Shown here: positions 15,783-24,558 of the stretch, piece by piece
Layout of the letters: every line of letters begins with the position of its first letter
Numbering within the stretch: the first letter of the stretch is position 1
Assembly: GCA_016182965.1 (NCBI GenBank)
Contig: JACPFM010000035.1
Span: forward strand, 22,241-86,240
Origin: Deltaproteobacteria bacterium
Lineage (GTDB): Bacteria; Myxococcota_A; Polyangia; Polyangiales; JADJMO01
Direction of reading: 5' to 3'
Length of the DNA stretch: 64,000 nucleotides
The notes under the pieces: generated by a model
What the model saw: the letters and a program-made list of their open reading frames with translations, nothing else
Told to the model about the DNA's origin: nothing
Database searches by the model: none
Translations under genes and position numbers: made by a program

Positions 15783-17744
15783 TCAGGTGATGTTGTAGAC
15801 GGGGCCGCCAGGGGTGCGGCGCGTCGCCTCGAGCAGGTCGGCGCCGCGCGAGTGATCGGCGGTGGCCTCGACGACGACCGCGCCGACCTCGACGCCCGGC
15901 GGCATCTGCGAGCGCATCTGCGTGAGCACCTGCTCGACGAGCGGCTTGGCGATCTCGGCCGTCTGCCCGACCAGGGCGACGGCGAACGAGCCGACGCCCG
16001 TGAGGCCCGCGGTGCACGCGGTGAGCGAGAGGAGCAGCATGTCGAACAGATCGACGGCGGCCTTCGCCGCGCGACGCAGCGCCTGCATCTCCTGGATGGT
16101 CAGGCGGCCGTGGCCGTCGCGCGCGGGCGTGCGCAGGTAGAACCACGCGAGCGTGAGCGGGTAGCCGGCCCAGCGCGCGAAGGCGAGATCGCCGTCGAGC
16201 GCCTGACGGAACGCCTCCTCGTGCAACAACGAGGTGAGGCCGTCGCGGGAGCGGAGGAACTGCAGCGCCTTCTCGTGCAGCGTCGACGCCTCGCGGAACG
16301 ACACGAGCTTCACGCGCAGCTCGCCGATCATCGCCTCGTTGCCGTGCAGCAGCGTGATCGCCTGCTGGCGCTCGTAGCTGCCCTCGCCGTAGATGCCGTT
16401 GGTCGACGGGCGCGGCTCCTTGGCGTCTTCGACCAGCCAGCAGCCGTTGTTCTGGAACGCCAGCATGCAGTGCACCGCGCTGATCGTCGCCTCGGGCACC
16501 ACCAGGTCGACGTTGATGCGCGAGCCGGGGACGCTCGGCGCGCGCCCGAGGACCAGGCGCGTCTTGTCGAGCGGGAGCACGCGGCCGATCAGCTCGCGCG
16601 CGTTGGACGCGTAGGCGATGAGCAGCCCCTGCGCGTCGGGGCGGAACGGCGTGGCCGAGCCGCGGTAGGGCGGGTTGGCGCCCGGATCGATGCGCTCGCG
16701 CGCGACCTGGAGCGGGTTCGTCGCGACGGTGTTCGGGTTGAAGAACCGAAGGTGGCGCGCTTGCGGGCGGCGCGTCGGGTCCTTCGATTGCAGGCGGAAG
16801 ATCTGCTTGAGCTCGTCGGTGGCGAGGCCCGGCGGGATGCCGAAGGGCAGCTGCTTCTCGATCGAGTTCGACGGCGGGTGATGGCCCGGCTCGGGCACCT
16901 TGGCCGAGAGCATCTCCCAGATGGTCATGCCGAGCGCGTAGAGGTCGTCCTCGACGCTGGCACCGCCCTTCTCGAGGCGCTCGGGCGACATGTAGTTCGG
17001 CGTGCCGCCGTCGGCCGCCTTCTTCTCGCCGCGCATGGTGGCGACGGTACGGGCGCGCTCCTTGGCGAAGCCGAAGTCCACGATGTACGCGCTGCCGGTG
17101 CCCCGGTCGACCATCACGTTGCCGGGCTTGAGGTCTCCGTGGACGATGCCGGCGGCGTGGATCGCGGCGAGTCCGGCGGCGACGTCGCGCGCGATGCGGC
17201 GCCACTCGTCGGCGCTGACGCCGCCCGTCCGCTTCTTCTCGCGGATCCACTGGTGCAGCGTGACGCCGTCGACGAAATGCATCGTGACGACGGGGCCGAA
17301 CGGCGACTGGTGGAGATCGTGGACGCGAGCGACGTTCGGGTGGTTGACGGCGCGCGCGAGCTCGACCTCCTTGCGCAGCGCTTCGTCGTCGCCGGGGAGA
17401 CGGGTGTCGCGACGAACGACCTTCACCGCGACGGCCGAGCTGCCGAAGTTGCGGTCGCGAGCGAGGAAGACCTCACCCATGCCGCCGCGACCGAGGGACC
17501 GGACCACTTCGAAGCGGTCGACCAGGACCATCCCCTCGCGAACTTCGGCCTCTTTCTCCTTGAACATCCCCATTACCCGGACCCGATCGGAGCACTCCGT
17601 ACAGGAAGGAACGTGCGTGCCGACCTCCGGGTCGGTGCGCGGATCGACGCCGTCGAGCAGAAGCTCGACGACCCGAGCGCACGGCCCGGCAGCGCGAGAC
17701 GTCACTGTGCCTGCGAGCGTCGCTTGGCGCCGGTCAGAAGACAA
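15783..17744 (-). CDS. Ser/Thr protein kinase with FHA and degenerate GGDEF domains
   Basis: The protein has 653 residues. The N-terminus has a zinc-finger-like C-x29-H-x3-C-x2-C pattern (CARVVELL...HVPSCTEC) as in anti-sigma/HC2 fingers. The kinase domain (about 75-330) has LGRGGMGEVFLA, VAVKVV, HGDLKPGNVMV, DFGFAKE and GTPNYMSPE; the usual HRD is HGD. An FHA domain (about 395-480) has LVLGRAPSVPGS, ISAVHCML and STNGIYG. The last 160 residues follow the GGDEF fold (RDGLTSLLHEEAF, LAFARWAGYPLTL) but the signature is replaced by GVGSF, so cyclic-di-GMP synthesis is unlikely. The start is uncertain: TTG 17744 is given; GTG 17705 is an alternative. The gene precedes cca. Confidence 0.85.
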   Translation of the reverse strand: MSSDRRQATLAGTVTSRAAGPCARVVELLLDGVDPRTDPEVGTHVPSCTECSDRVRVMGMFKEKEAEVREGMVLVDRFEVVRSLGRGGMGEVFLARDRNFGSSAVAVKVVRRDTRLPGDDEALRKEVELARAVNHPNVARVHDLHQSPFGPVVTMHFVDGVTLHQWIREKKRTGGVSADEWRRIARDVAAGLAAIHAAGIVHGDLKPGNVMVDRGTGSAYIVDFGFAKERARTVATMRGEKKAADGGTPNYMSPERLEKGGASVEDDLYALGMTIWEMLSAKVPEPGHHPPSNSIEKQLPFGIPPGLATDELKQIFRLQSKDPTRRPQARHLRFFNPNTVATNPLQVARERIDPGANPPYRGSATPFRPDAQGLLIAYASNARELIGRVLPLDKTRLVLGRAPSVPGSRINVDLVVPEATISAVHCMLAFQNNGCWLVEDAKEPRPSTNGIYGEGSYERQQAITLLHGNEAMIGELRVKLVSFREASTLHEKALQFLRSRDGLTSLLHEEAFRQALDGDLAFARWAGYPLTLAWFYLRTPARDGHGRLTIQEMQALRRAAKAAVDLFDMLLLSLTACTAGLTGVGSFAVALVGQTAEIAKPLVEQVLTQMRSQMPPGVEVGAVVVEATADHSRGADLLEATRRTPGGPVYNIT

Positions 17745-17784
17745 CCCCCGGAGTGCTGGGGATCGTTCCTTTGTGGATCCTTGG

Positions 17785-17818
17785 AAAACGGGGCAACGCC
17801 CGGGCCGGGGCCCGGGCG
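17785..17818 (-). terminator. Rho-independent terminator-like hairpin after lipoprotein gene 17835
   Basis: Perfect 10-bp arms (17797-17806 and 17809-17818) with a 2-nt centre are followed on the minus strand, after 7 nt, by CGTTTTCC. The T-run is short, so the strength is uncertain. Confidence 0.5.
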
Positions 17819-17834
17819 ATCCGTAGTCGTGGAA

Positions 17835-18869
17835 TCAACCGCCGGTGGGCGTCGGACACTTCGCGCCGGACCCGGTCGCGGGGACCATGTCCGTGCACTT
17901 CGCGGGCGCGAGCGTCCACGTGCAGAAGTCGAGCAGGCTGACGCCGGTGATCGACGTGAAGGTGTCGCCCTTCGCGACCGTCGGCGAGGTCGCGGCGCCG
18001 CGGTAGTAGATCGTGTTGGTGACCTCGAGCGTCGAGCCCGCGATCTTGAAGTTGCCGAAGGTCAGCGCGCTGTCGGAGGTGACGTCCTTGATGCGCACCA
18101 GCCCACCCGTCCACTTGAGGACCTCGTCGGCCGCCGCGCCGGCGTCGAGCGCCTTGGTCTCGAGCTGGCTCGGGGTGACGTCGGCCGGCACGGGCAGCGT
18201 GCCCGCGCCCTTCTTGGTGAGCTCGCAGACCTTGAACACCTGCGGCTGCTTGCCGGGCAGGGGCGGCGGCAGCGCCGGCGTGCCCTTGCCGCACGTGTCG
18301 GCCGTCGGGCCGAACTCGGTGTAGGTGCCGACCAGGTCGAGCAGATCGCCCGGCTTGACGTCTTCGGGGATGAAGTCGGTGCCGATCGGGCAGGTCACGC
18401 CGCCGCCGTCGCGCGCCTCGGCGTTCTTGCCGTAGGAGATGACCTGGATGCCCGACCAGGGCTGGAACGTCGCGTTCGCGTCGGCGACGAAGACGGCGAA
18501 CTGGCACGGGTCGCCCGCGACCTTCGGGTTGCGCGTGCGGTACTTGATGCTCGTGGCCACGACGCCGGTGAGCTTGATTCCGTCGTTGACGATCGCGGTC
18601 TTGCCGGAGGCCGGGTTGCGCAGATCGGCGATGGAGCCGGTCTTCACGACCGACGGGCACTTCGGGCCGCCGTCGCCGCCGCCCGTGTCGTCGCCCCCGC
18701 CGCCGCCGGTGTCGTTGGTGCCGAAGTCGGCCTTGCCGGCGTCGCCGGTGGTGCCCGTGTCCTTCACACCGCCGACCGGCCCGGTCGTGTTGGCCTCGCT
18801 GCACGATGCAAGACCGAGGAAGGTCCCGACGACGGCCCCGAGCACTGCCACGACGTACGCGCGTTTCAT
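17835..18869 (-). CDS. Lipoprotein with possible OB-fold-like domain
   Basis: The protein has 344 residues. The signal peptide ends in the lipobox GLASC; a Gly/Asp/Thr linker follows, then a domain with six or more cysteines. The segment running from KLTGVVATSIKYRTRN through FAVFVADANATFQPWSG and IQVISYG to VKPGDLLDLVGTYTEF has the strand pattern of OB-fold modules found in secreted nucleases. No catalytic motif is visible, so this is only a suggestion. AAGGAG 6 nt before the ATG decides the start. The gene lies 112 bp downstream of another lipoprotein gene on the same strand. Confidence 0.7.
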   Translation of the reverse strand: MKRAYVVAVLGAVVGTFLGLASCSEANTTGPVGGVKDTGTTGDAGKADFGTNDTGGGGGDDTGGGDGGPKCPSVVKTGSIADLRNPASGKTAIVNDGIKLTGVVATSIKYRTRNPKVAGDPCQFAVFVADANATFQPWSGIQVISYGKNAEARDGGGVTCPIGTDFIPEDVKPGDLLDLVGTYTEFGPTADTCGKGTPALPPPLPGKQPQVFKVCELTKKGAGTLPVPADVTPSQLETKALDAGAAADEVLKWTGGLVRIKDVTSDSALTFGNFKIAGSTLEVTNTIYYRGAATSPTVAKGDTFTSITGVSLLDFCTWTLAPAKCTDMVPATGSGAKCPTPTGG

Positions 18870-18981
18870 CGCTGACTCCTTGCGTAGGAACTTCCGAGCC
18901 GCCGCAACCGGCGGAAAGCACTGCCTTCTGCCAGATCGAGCGCCGCCGCGCCAGTGACCGGACGCGTCACGCGGAGAAATG

Positions 18982-20334
18982 TCACGGCTCGCAGCGCGCG
19001 ACGACCAGCTCGACGCCGCTGCCGGAGAGCCGGCTGGCGAGCACCCGATCGCCGTGCACCGAAAGGACGCGGCGATCGCGAAGAGCAGGCTCGACCGTCG
19101 CGCTTCCGGCGGAGAACGCGGGCGACAGTCGCGCGGTGCCGTCGGCGGCGAGCCAGGAGACGAGCGCGCCGGAGGGACGGGGCAAGAGGGCGGCGACGCC
19201 GGGGGCGACGTCCTTGTCGGCGATCGACGTGCGCGCGGGCTCGAGGAGCGAGCCGCTCGCGTCGATCGGCACGCGGACCGCCCACAGCTCGCCGCCGTCG
19301 CCGTCGGTCGGACGCGCGTCGTCGCGCACGGCGAGCACGAGGCCCGCGTCGCCCCAGATGACCGAGAACGTCTGCGCGTGGCCGTCGAGCGCGGTGAGCG
19401 CGCGGGACGTCGACAGCCGCTTGCCCGTCGCGAGATCGACGACCACCGCCTCGACCCAGCGATAGGCGAGCAGCTGCGAGGGCTCGCCGCCGCCCGCGTC
19501 GACGAGCTCCGACTCCGGACGCTCGCTGAGCCACACCAGCGCCGCGCGATCGCCGGAGGGCGCGATCGCGAGCTCGGGCCAGGCGGCGTCGCTGCTCGAA
19601 GGCGAGAGCGAGTCCTCGTCGTCGCCGGCGTCCTTGTCTTTCGGATTCTTCGGTTTGGCCTCGGGGGCCTTGCCGGTCGGATCGAGCAGGCGCGCGCGGA
19701 TGCGTCCGAGGCGGGCCTTCTCGTCGACGTCGTCCCACGCGACGAGCGGCGCGGCCGCGCCGGCGATCACCGCGGTGGCCTCGGACTCGTCCTTGCTTTG
19801 CGCGACCTCGCCGAGCGGTGACAGCGCGCCGTCCTCGCCGAGGCGCGAGAGGCGGAAGGTGCGCGCGTCTGCGGCGATCGCCAGCGTGCCGACGAGCCGC
19901 GCGCCGTCGCGCGCGCCCGCGAGCAGCGGCGCCGGCGCGGAGCCGGGAGACGCCGGCAGCGTCGCCAACGTGTGCGGCGGGCCGCCGTCGAACGAGAGCT
20001 CGAGGATCTGCGCGGCGCCGTTCAGCCCCGCGGCGCGCAGGCCGACCACGAACGCCTTGTCGGCGATCGCGCCGCCGATCTCCGCGCCGAAGGCGACCGG
20101 GCCCTCGGTCGCCGCCGCGGCCTCGCCGGCGAGCGCCCCGACGAGACGCGGCGCGCCGACGACCGTGCACCGGGCCGCCGGGCCGGCGTCGCTCGCAGCC
20201 GCGGAGGCCGAGGCGCTCGCGCTCGCGGCGGCGGGCGCGCCGCCGTCGCCGGAGCGATCGCAGCGCGCGCACGAGGCCGCCGTGAGCGGCAAGAGCAGCA
20301 CACCGGCGAGCAGCGGGACGCGCATCCGGCTCAT
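18982..20334 (-). CDS. Lipoprotein, propeller-like, unknown function
   Basis: The protein has 450 residues. The signal peptide ends in LTAASC and an Ala/Ser-rich linker follows. The rest has repeated strand-rich blocks such as AKPLVAWDD-type and RAALVWLSERPES-type segments, each about 45-60 residues apart, consistent with a beta-propeller. A Lys/Asp/Glu-rich insert (KPKNPKDKDAGDDED) interrupts it. No enzyme motif is recognised. It starts 36 bp after the stop of the giant kinase gene, so it is likely in that operon and may be an envelope partner of the kinase. Confidence 0.65.
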   Translation of the reverse strand: MSRMRVPLLAGVLLLPLTAASCARCDRSGDGGAPAAASASASASAAASDAGPAARCTVVGAPRLVGALAGEAAAATEGPVAFGAEIGGAIADKAFVVGLRAAGLNGAAQILELSFDGGPPHTLATLPASPGSAPAPLLAGARDGARLVGTLAIAADARTFRLSRLGEDGALSPLGEVAQSKDESEATAVIAGAAAPLVAWDDVDEKARLGRIRARLLDPTGKAPEAKPKNPKDKDAGDDEDSLSPSSSDAAWPELAIAPSGDRAALVWLSERPESELVDAGGGEPSQLLAYRWVEAVVVDLATGKRLSTSRALTALDGHAQTFSVIWGDAGLVLAVRDDARPTDGDGGELWAVRVPIDASGSLLEPARTSIADKDVAPGVAALLPRPSGALVSWLAADGTARLSPAFSAGSATVEPALRDRRVLSVHGDRVLASRLSGSGVELVVARCEP

Positions 20335-20370
20335 GAACGCGCAGTTACCACGGGCTCGTCCCGGGGTCGT

Positions 20371-23300
20371 TCATCCCGCGCGGGCGACCGCCTCGAGGGC
20401 CTGGTGGGCCACCGCGACGCCTTCGTTCCAGCCGATCGCCTCGGCGAGCGTCTGCGCCGCCCGGTAGCTCTCCTCGGCCTCGACCAGCCGACCGAGGCGG
20501 GCGAGGTAGTGACCGAGGTTCACCTGGATGCGCGCCTGGGCCATGCGATCGCCGGCCTCCTGCGCGAGCCGGAGCGCGCGCGAGGACTCGGCGGAGGCGG
20601 CGCGGAAGTCGTCTCGCCGCGCCGCGATGTGCGCGAGGTTGGCGAGCGCGCGCGCGGCGGCCGCGGCGTCGCGGATCTTCTCGGCCTGGGCGAGCGATCC
20701 GCGGAAGTAGTCGGCCGCGCGCACCGCGTCGTCGCGCCGCAGATACAGGCGGCCGATCGCGTTGAGGAGGTTGGCGAGGCGCAGCCTGAGCACGCCCTCG
20801 CTCGCGCCGATGGTCGTCCCGCGCGAGGTGTTCTCGGCGAGCTTGGAGGCCATCTCGAGCCCGGTGAGCGCGGTCGCCAGCGCCTTCTGCGTCTCGTTGG
20901 CCTCTTCGAGGGCGGTGGTCAGATCGAGGTACAGATCGCTGGCGAGATCGGCGTCGCGCGCCTCGAGGGCGCGATCGAGCGCGCGCTGCAGGTGCTGCGC
21001 GGCGATCTGCGGGCGGCCGGCGCGCCGGTTGGCGGCGCCGCGCAGGCGATCGGCCTGCGCCTCGAGCTGCGGCCTGTGCGCCGGATCGATCGCCACCGAG
21101 CCGAGCATCGCGATGGTCTGATCGACCGCCTGCACGTCGCCGAACTGCGAGAGCGCGTCGGCCAGGAGCATCACGAGCCGCGCGCCGCTCAGCGGATCGA
21201 GCGCGGCGAGGTTCGCCGCCGCGCGCCTCAGGAGCCCGGCCGCCGCCTTCGCCTCGCCGCGCGCGAGCAGCTCGGCCGCCGCGTCCTGCAGGCGCGCGAC
21301 CGCGGGGCCGACCTCGCCGGCGAGCTCCCAGTGCCGCGCGAGCTCCTCGAGCGGGACCGGATCGGTCTTCGTCGCGGCGCGGATCGCCTCCCAGCGCTCG
21401 GCGAGCGCGGCGTGCAGCTCCTTGCGCTCGGCGAGCGGGATGGTGTCGTAGAGCACGTCGCGCACGCCGTCGTTGGCGACCCCGACGCGTCGCGCGCCCG
21501 CCTCGGTGCGCGCGCGCTCCTCGAGGATGCCGCGTTCGAGCAGCGTGCGCACGGCGGTCTCGACGTCGACGTCGACGCCGGCGAGCGCCTGCAGATCGGA
21601 GAGCTCGACCTCGTTGCCGGCGACCGACGCGAGGAGCAGCGTGCGCTGCGCGTCGCCGTCGAGCGCGCGCAGCCTCGCCTCGACGAGCCCGCGCAGGCCC
21701 TCGGCGACGAGCTTGGCGCCCTCGGCGAGGAGATAGCGCCCGGCCTCGACGCGCACGCCGCCGGACGCGCGCAGCGCCTCGACGATCGACTCGAGGAACA
21801 GCGGGTTGCCGCCCGCGCGCTGGAGGATCGGCTGCGCGACGGCCGGCGGCACCTCCGCGTCGGGCAGCATCGACTGCAAGAGGCGCGAGGCGGGCTCGGC
21901 GCCGAGCGGCCCGAGCTGGATGCGCTTGAAGTGCGGCGCGTTCCAGTCGCTCCAGATGCCCGCGCGCGCCGAGAGGACGAGCATCGAGGGGCGCTTGGCG
22001 ATCGTCGCGGCGAGCTGCGCCAGCAAGGTCGCCGACGCCGGATCGATCCACTGGATGTCCTCGACGATGATCCCGATGTCGCCCTTGCGGAGCGCCGCGT
22101 TGAGGAAGTTGCGGATGGCCGCGCCGCCCTCGCGCGCGACGACCTCCGGCGGGACGTCGCCCGGCACGGAGCCGAGCGCCGCGCGCGCCTGCGTGACCGC
22201 GGCGCGCATGCCGGTGCCGGCGCGCGTCGCGGTGCCCGGCACCTCGCGCGCGCCGCTGCCCAGCGCCTCGCGCGCCCCTGTGACGGACCGGAGGCCGCTC
22301 GCGCCGCCCGGCGGCACGCTGCCGCCGCTGGACCCGGCGCGCAGCGCGTTGCCGACGAGCATGCCGACGAGGTGCTGCTGATCGGCGGCGCCGAGCCCGA
22401 GCCCGGCGAGCGAGCCGCGCTCGCCGGCCAGCGACTGCTTGACGACATCGGGTGTCGCGCCGCGGCCGATGCCCGTGTAGACGAGCACCAGATCGCGGAA
22501 CGCGCCGAGCTGCTGCGCGCCGGTCGGTCGGCAGGCGACCCGCAGCCAGCGGATGTCGAGGTCGCGCACGCGGTTGGTCGCCTCGCGGATGAGCGCGGTC
22601 TTGCCCATGCCCGCCTCGCCGCGGATCGCGACGACCTGCCCGCGCCCGTGCTCGAACGCCTCGCGCGCGGCGAGGCCGAACGCCTCGAGCTCCGCCTCGC
22701 GCCCGACGAACGGGCGCATCGACGGCGAGACGATCTGCTGCGCGAAGTCCTCGCGCACGAGGTGCAGGCCGCCGCGCGACGGCGTGGTGGTGAAGCCCTC
22801 GCCGACCCGCCCCCTGATCGACTCGTCGACGACGATCTCGCCGGCGCGCGCGAGCTCCGCGTTGCGCCCGGCGGTCTGCGCGGCCGCGCCGAGGGCGGTG
22901 GGGCCGTTCGGCCCCGGCGTGACGAGGAAGACGCCGCTCGCGATCGCGCCCTTGAACCACTTGGCGCCGCCGGCCTCGCGCTTGACCGCGAACGCCGCCT
23001 CGACCGCCTTGGCCACGAGCGTCTCGGACTCGTCCGCCGCAGCGTCGATGCCGAACAGCGCGGTGACGCGCGTGCCGCCCGCGCCCTGCACGTAGGCCTG
23101 ATGGCCCTGAAGCACGCGCGAGACGAGCTCGTAGCGATCGCCGATGCGACCGGCGAGCTCCTCGGGATCACCGGCGTCGTCGCTGCCGATCAGATCGAGC
23201 GCGAGCGCCGCGAGCGTGCGTCGCTCGGAGGCGACCTCGCTCGCCGCGCGCCGCAGATCGCCGAGCAGCCGGTCGGGCAGCATGCCGGAGAGGCCCGCGA

Positions 23301-24414
23301 AGCTCGACTCGTTCTTCGTGGTCGCCGGCGCGCGTCGCTGCGCCGCGCCGCCCTGCAGCACCGCGCCGCACGAGGGGCAGAAGCGCGACGTCTGCGGGAC
23401 CTGGGTGCCGCACGCCTTGCAGAGCAGCGTGGCGATCGCCTGCGCCTGCGTGTTCGACGCGCCGAGCGCGCTCTCGAGGGCCTCGCGGAACTCCCGCGCC
23501 GTCTGCCAGCGATCCTCGGGCCGCTTGGCGATCGACTTGAGGATCACCCGCTCGAGCGCGGGCGGGACGTTCCGCTCGGGCGTGCGCTGCGAGGGCGGCT
23601 GCGGCGGCTCCTCGACCTGCATGCGCGCGACCTCGAGCGGCGAGGGCGCGTCGAAGGGCCTCGTGCCGGTGACGACCTCGTAGAGGACGATGCCGACCGA
23701 GTACAGATCGGCGCGCGCGTCGCAGTCGCGGCCCATCGCCGCCTCGGGCGACATGTACAGCGGGGTGCCGATCATGTTCCCCGCCTGCGAGAGCTTCGGG
23801 CCCTCGTCGCGCGCGACCTTGGCGATGCCGAAGTCGCAGATCTTGGCGATCTCGCTGCCGTCGCCCTTCTTGCCGACGAGGACGTTCTCCGGCTTGATGT
23901 CGCGGTGGACGAGGCCGATGGCGTGCGCGTCCTCGAGCGCGGCGAGGATCTGCGCGACGATGCGGCCGCCGCGCTCGAGATCGAGCGGCCCCTCGTCGCG
24001 GAGCAGGCCGTACAGATCCGGCCCGATGAACAGCTCCATCACGAGGTAGAGGAGGTTCCCCTCGTTCGCGTCGGTGCGGCCGAAGTCGAGGACGCGGATG
24101 GAGTTCGGGTGATCGAGCTTGCTGGCCGCGCGCGCTTCGCGGACGAAGCGGATCGCGAAGTCGCTCGACCGCGCGAGGTGATCGTGCATCACCTTGATGG
24201 CGACGCCGCGATCGAGCGCGATGTGCGTGGCCTTGTACACGCGGCCCATCGCGCCGTTGCCGAGGAGCTTCTCGACGCGGAACTTCCCTGCGATCTGGGT
24301 GCCGACGAGCGCGTCGCCGCCCTTCTCGGCCTGCAGCGCCGCGCCGCACGCGGAGCAGAAGCGCGCCCCCTCCGCGTTCTCCAGGTCGCAAACGCGACAG
24401 ACCACCCCAGCCAT
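20371..24414 (-). CDS. Multidomain signalling protein: zinc ribbon - Ser/Thr kinase - zinc ribbon - cyclase-like - AAA ATPase - TPR
   Basis: The protein has 1,347 residues. A zinc ribbon (CRVC...CSACG, 6-24) precedes a Ser/Thr kinase (about 43-310: LLGNGAMGRVYKA, AIKVMHDH, HRDIKPENVLV, CDFGIAK, GTPLYMSPE), which looks active. A second ribbon (CKACG...CPSCG) follows. A region about 395-545 resembles class III nucleotide cyclases (ALALDLIGSDDAGD, RVTALFGIDAAADE, GAAAQTAGRNAELARAGEI) but lacks clear catalytic acids. The ATPase of the AAA_16/MalT type has Walker A RGEAGMGKTALI and Walker B IIVEDIQWIDP. The C-terminal 400 residues are TPR repeats. It is probably cytoplasmic. TACACT lies 11 nt before the ATG. 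Confidence 0.9.
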   Translation of the reverse strand: MAGVVCRVCDLENAEGARFCSACGAALQAEKGGDALVGTQIAGKFRVEKLLGNGAMGRVYKATHIALDRGVAIKVMHDHLARSSDFAIRFVREARAASKLDHPNSIRVLDFGRTDANEGNLLYLVMELFIGPDLYGLLRDEGPLDLERGGRIVAQILAALEDAHAIGLVHRDIKPENVLVGKKGDGSEIAKICDFGIAKVARDEGPKLSQAGNMIGTPLYMSPEAAMGRDCDARADLYSVGIVLYEVVTGTRPFDAPSPLEVARMQVEEPPQPPSQRTPERNVPPALERVILKSIAKRPEDRWQTAREFREALESALGASNTQAQAIATLLCKACGTQVPQTSRFCPSCGAVLQGGAAQRRAPATTKNESSFAGLSGMLPDRLLGDLRRAASEVASERRTLAALALDLIGSDDAGDPEELAGRIGDRYELVSRVLQGHQAYVQGAGGTRVTALFGIDAAADESETLVAKAVEAAFAVKREAGGAKWFKGAIASGVFLVTPGPNGPTALGAAAQTAGRNAELARAGEIVVDESIRGRVGEGFTTTPSRGGLHLVREDFAQQIVSPSMRPFVGREAELEAFGLAAREAFEHGRGQVVAIRGEAGMGKTALIREATNRVRDLDIRWLRVACRPTGAQQLGAFRDLVLVYTGIGRGATPDVVKQSLAGERGSLAGLGLGAADQQHLVGMLVGNALRAGSSGGSVPPGGASGLRSVTGAREALGSGAREVPGTATRAGTGMRAAVTQARAALGSVPGDVPPEVVAREGGAAIRNFLNAALRKGDIGIIVEDIQWIDPASATLLAQLAATIAKRPSMLVLSARAGIWSDWNAPHFKRIQLGPLGAEPASRLLQSMLPDAEVPPAVAQPILQRAGGNPLFLESIVEALRASGGVRVEAGRYLLAEGAKLVAEGLRGLVEARLRALDGDAQRTLLLASVAGNEVELSDLQALAGVDVDVETAVRTLLERGILEERARTEAGARRVGVANDGVRDVLYDTIPLAERKELHAALAERWEAIRAATKTDPVPLEELARHWELAGEVGPAVARLQDAAAELLARGEAKAAAGLLRRAAANLAALDPLSGARLVMLLADALSQFGDVQAVDQTIAMLGSVAIDPAHRPQLEAQADRLRGAANRRAGRPQIAAQHLQRALDRALEARDADLASDLYLDLTTALEEANETQKALATALTGLEMASKLAENTSRGTTIGASEGVLRLRLANLLNAIGRLYLRRDDAVRAADYFRGSLAQAEKIRDAAAAARALANLAHIAARRDDFRAASAESSRALRLAQEAGDRMAQARIQVNLGHYLARLGRLVEAEESYRAAQTLAEAIGWNEGVAVAHQALEAVARAG

Positions 24415-24425
24415 GTGTTCCAGGC

Positions 24426-24431
24426 AGTGTA
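24426..24431 (-). promoter_or_regulatory. -10-like TACACT, 11 nt before ATG 24414
   Basis: On the minus strand TACACT precedes the giant kinase gene by 11 nt with no Shine-Dalgarno sequence. It lies in the 144-bp divergent region shared with the rhomboid-like gene. Confidence 0.4.
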
Positions 24432-24558
24432 GCGCACCTCATCCGCCCGTCGCTTCCGGGCGTCCCGGGGCTCGGTCCGGCCGGCGCCGGGCCCGGAAAT
24501 CGTAAAGCGGACGCGCGCTTCCGTGGCGACTCGGGGACTCCTGCGTTATCTCACCTTC

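Noticed and set aside
19972..24432. A 1,486-codon plus-strand open frame opposite the giant kinase gene
   Set aside because: Its translation is Arg/Glu/Leu/Ala-rich without domains, while the minus strand shows a full set of kinase, ATPase and zinc-ribbon motifs. Long antisense frames are expected at this GC content.
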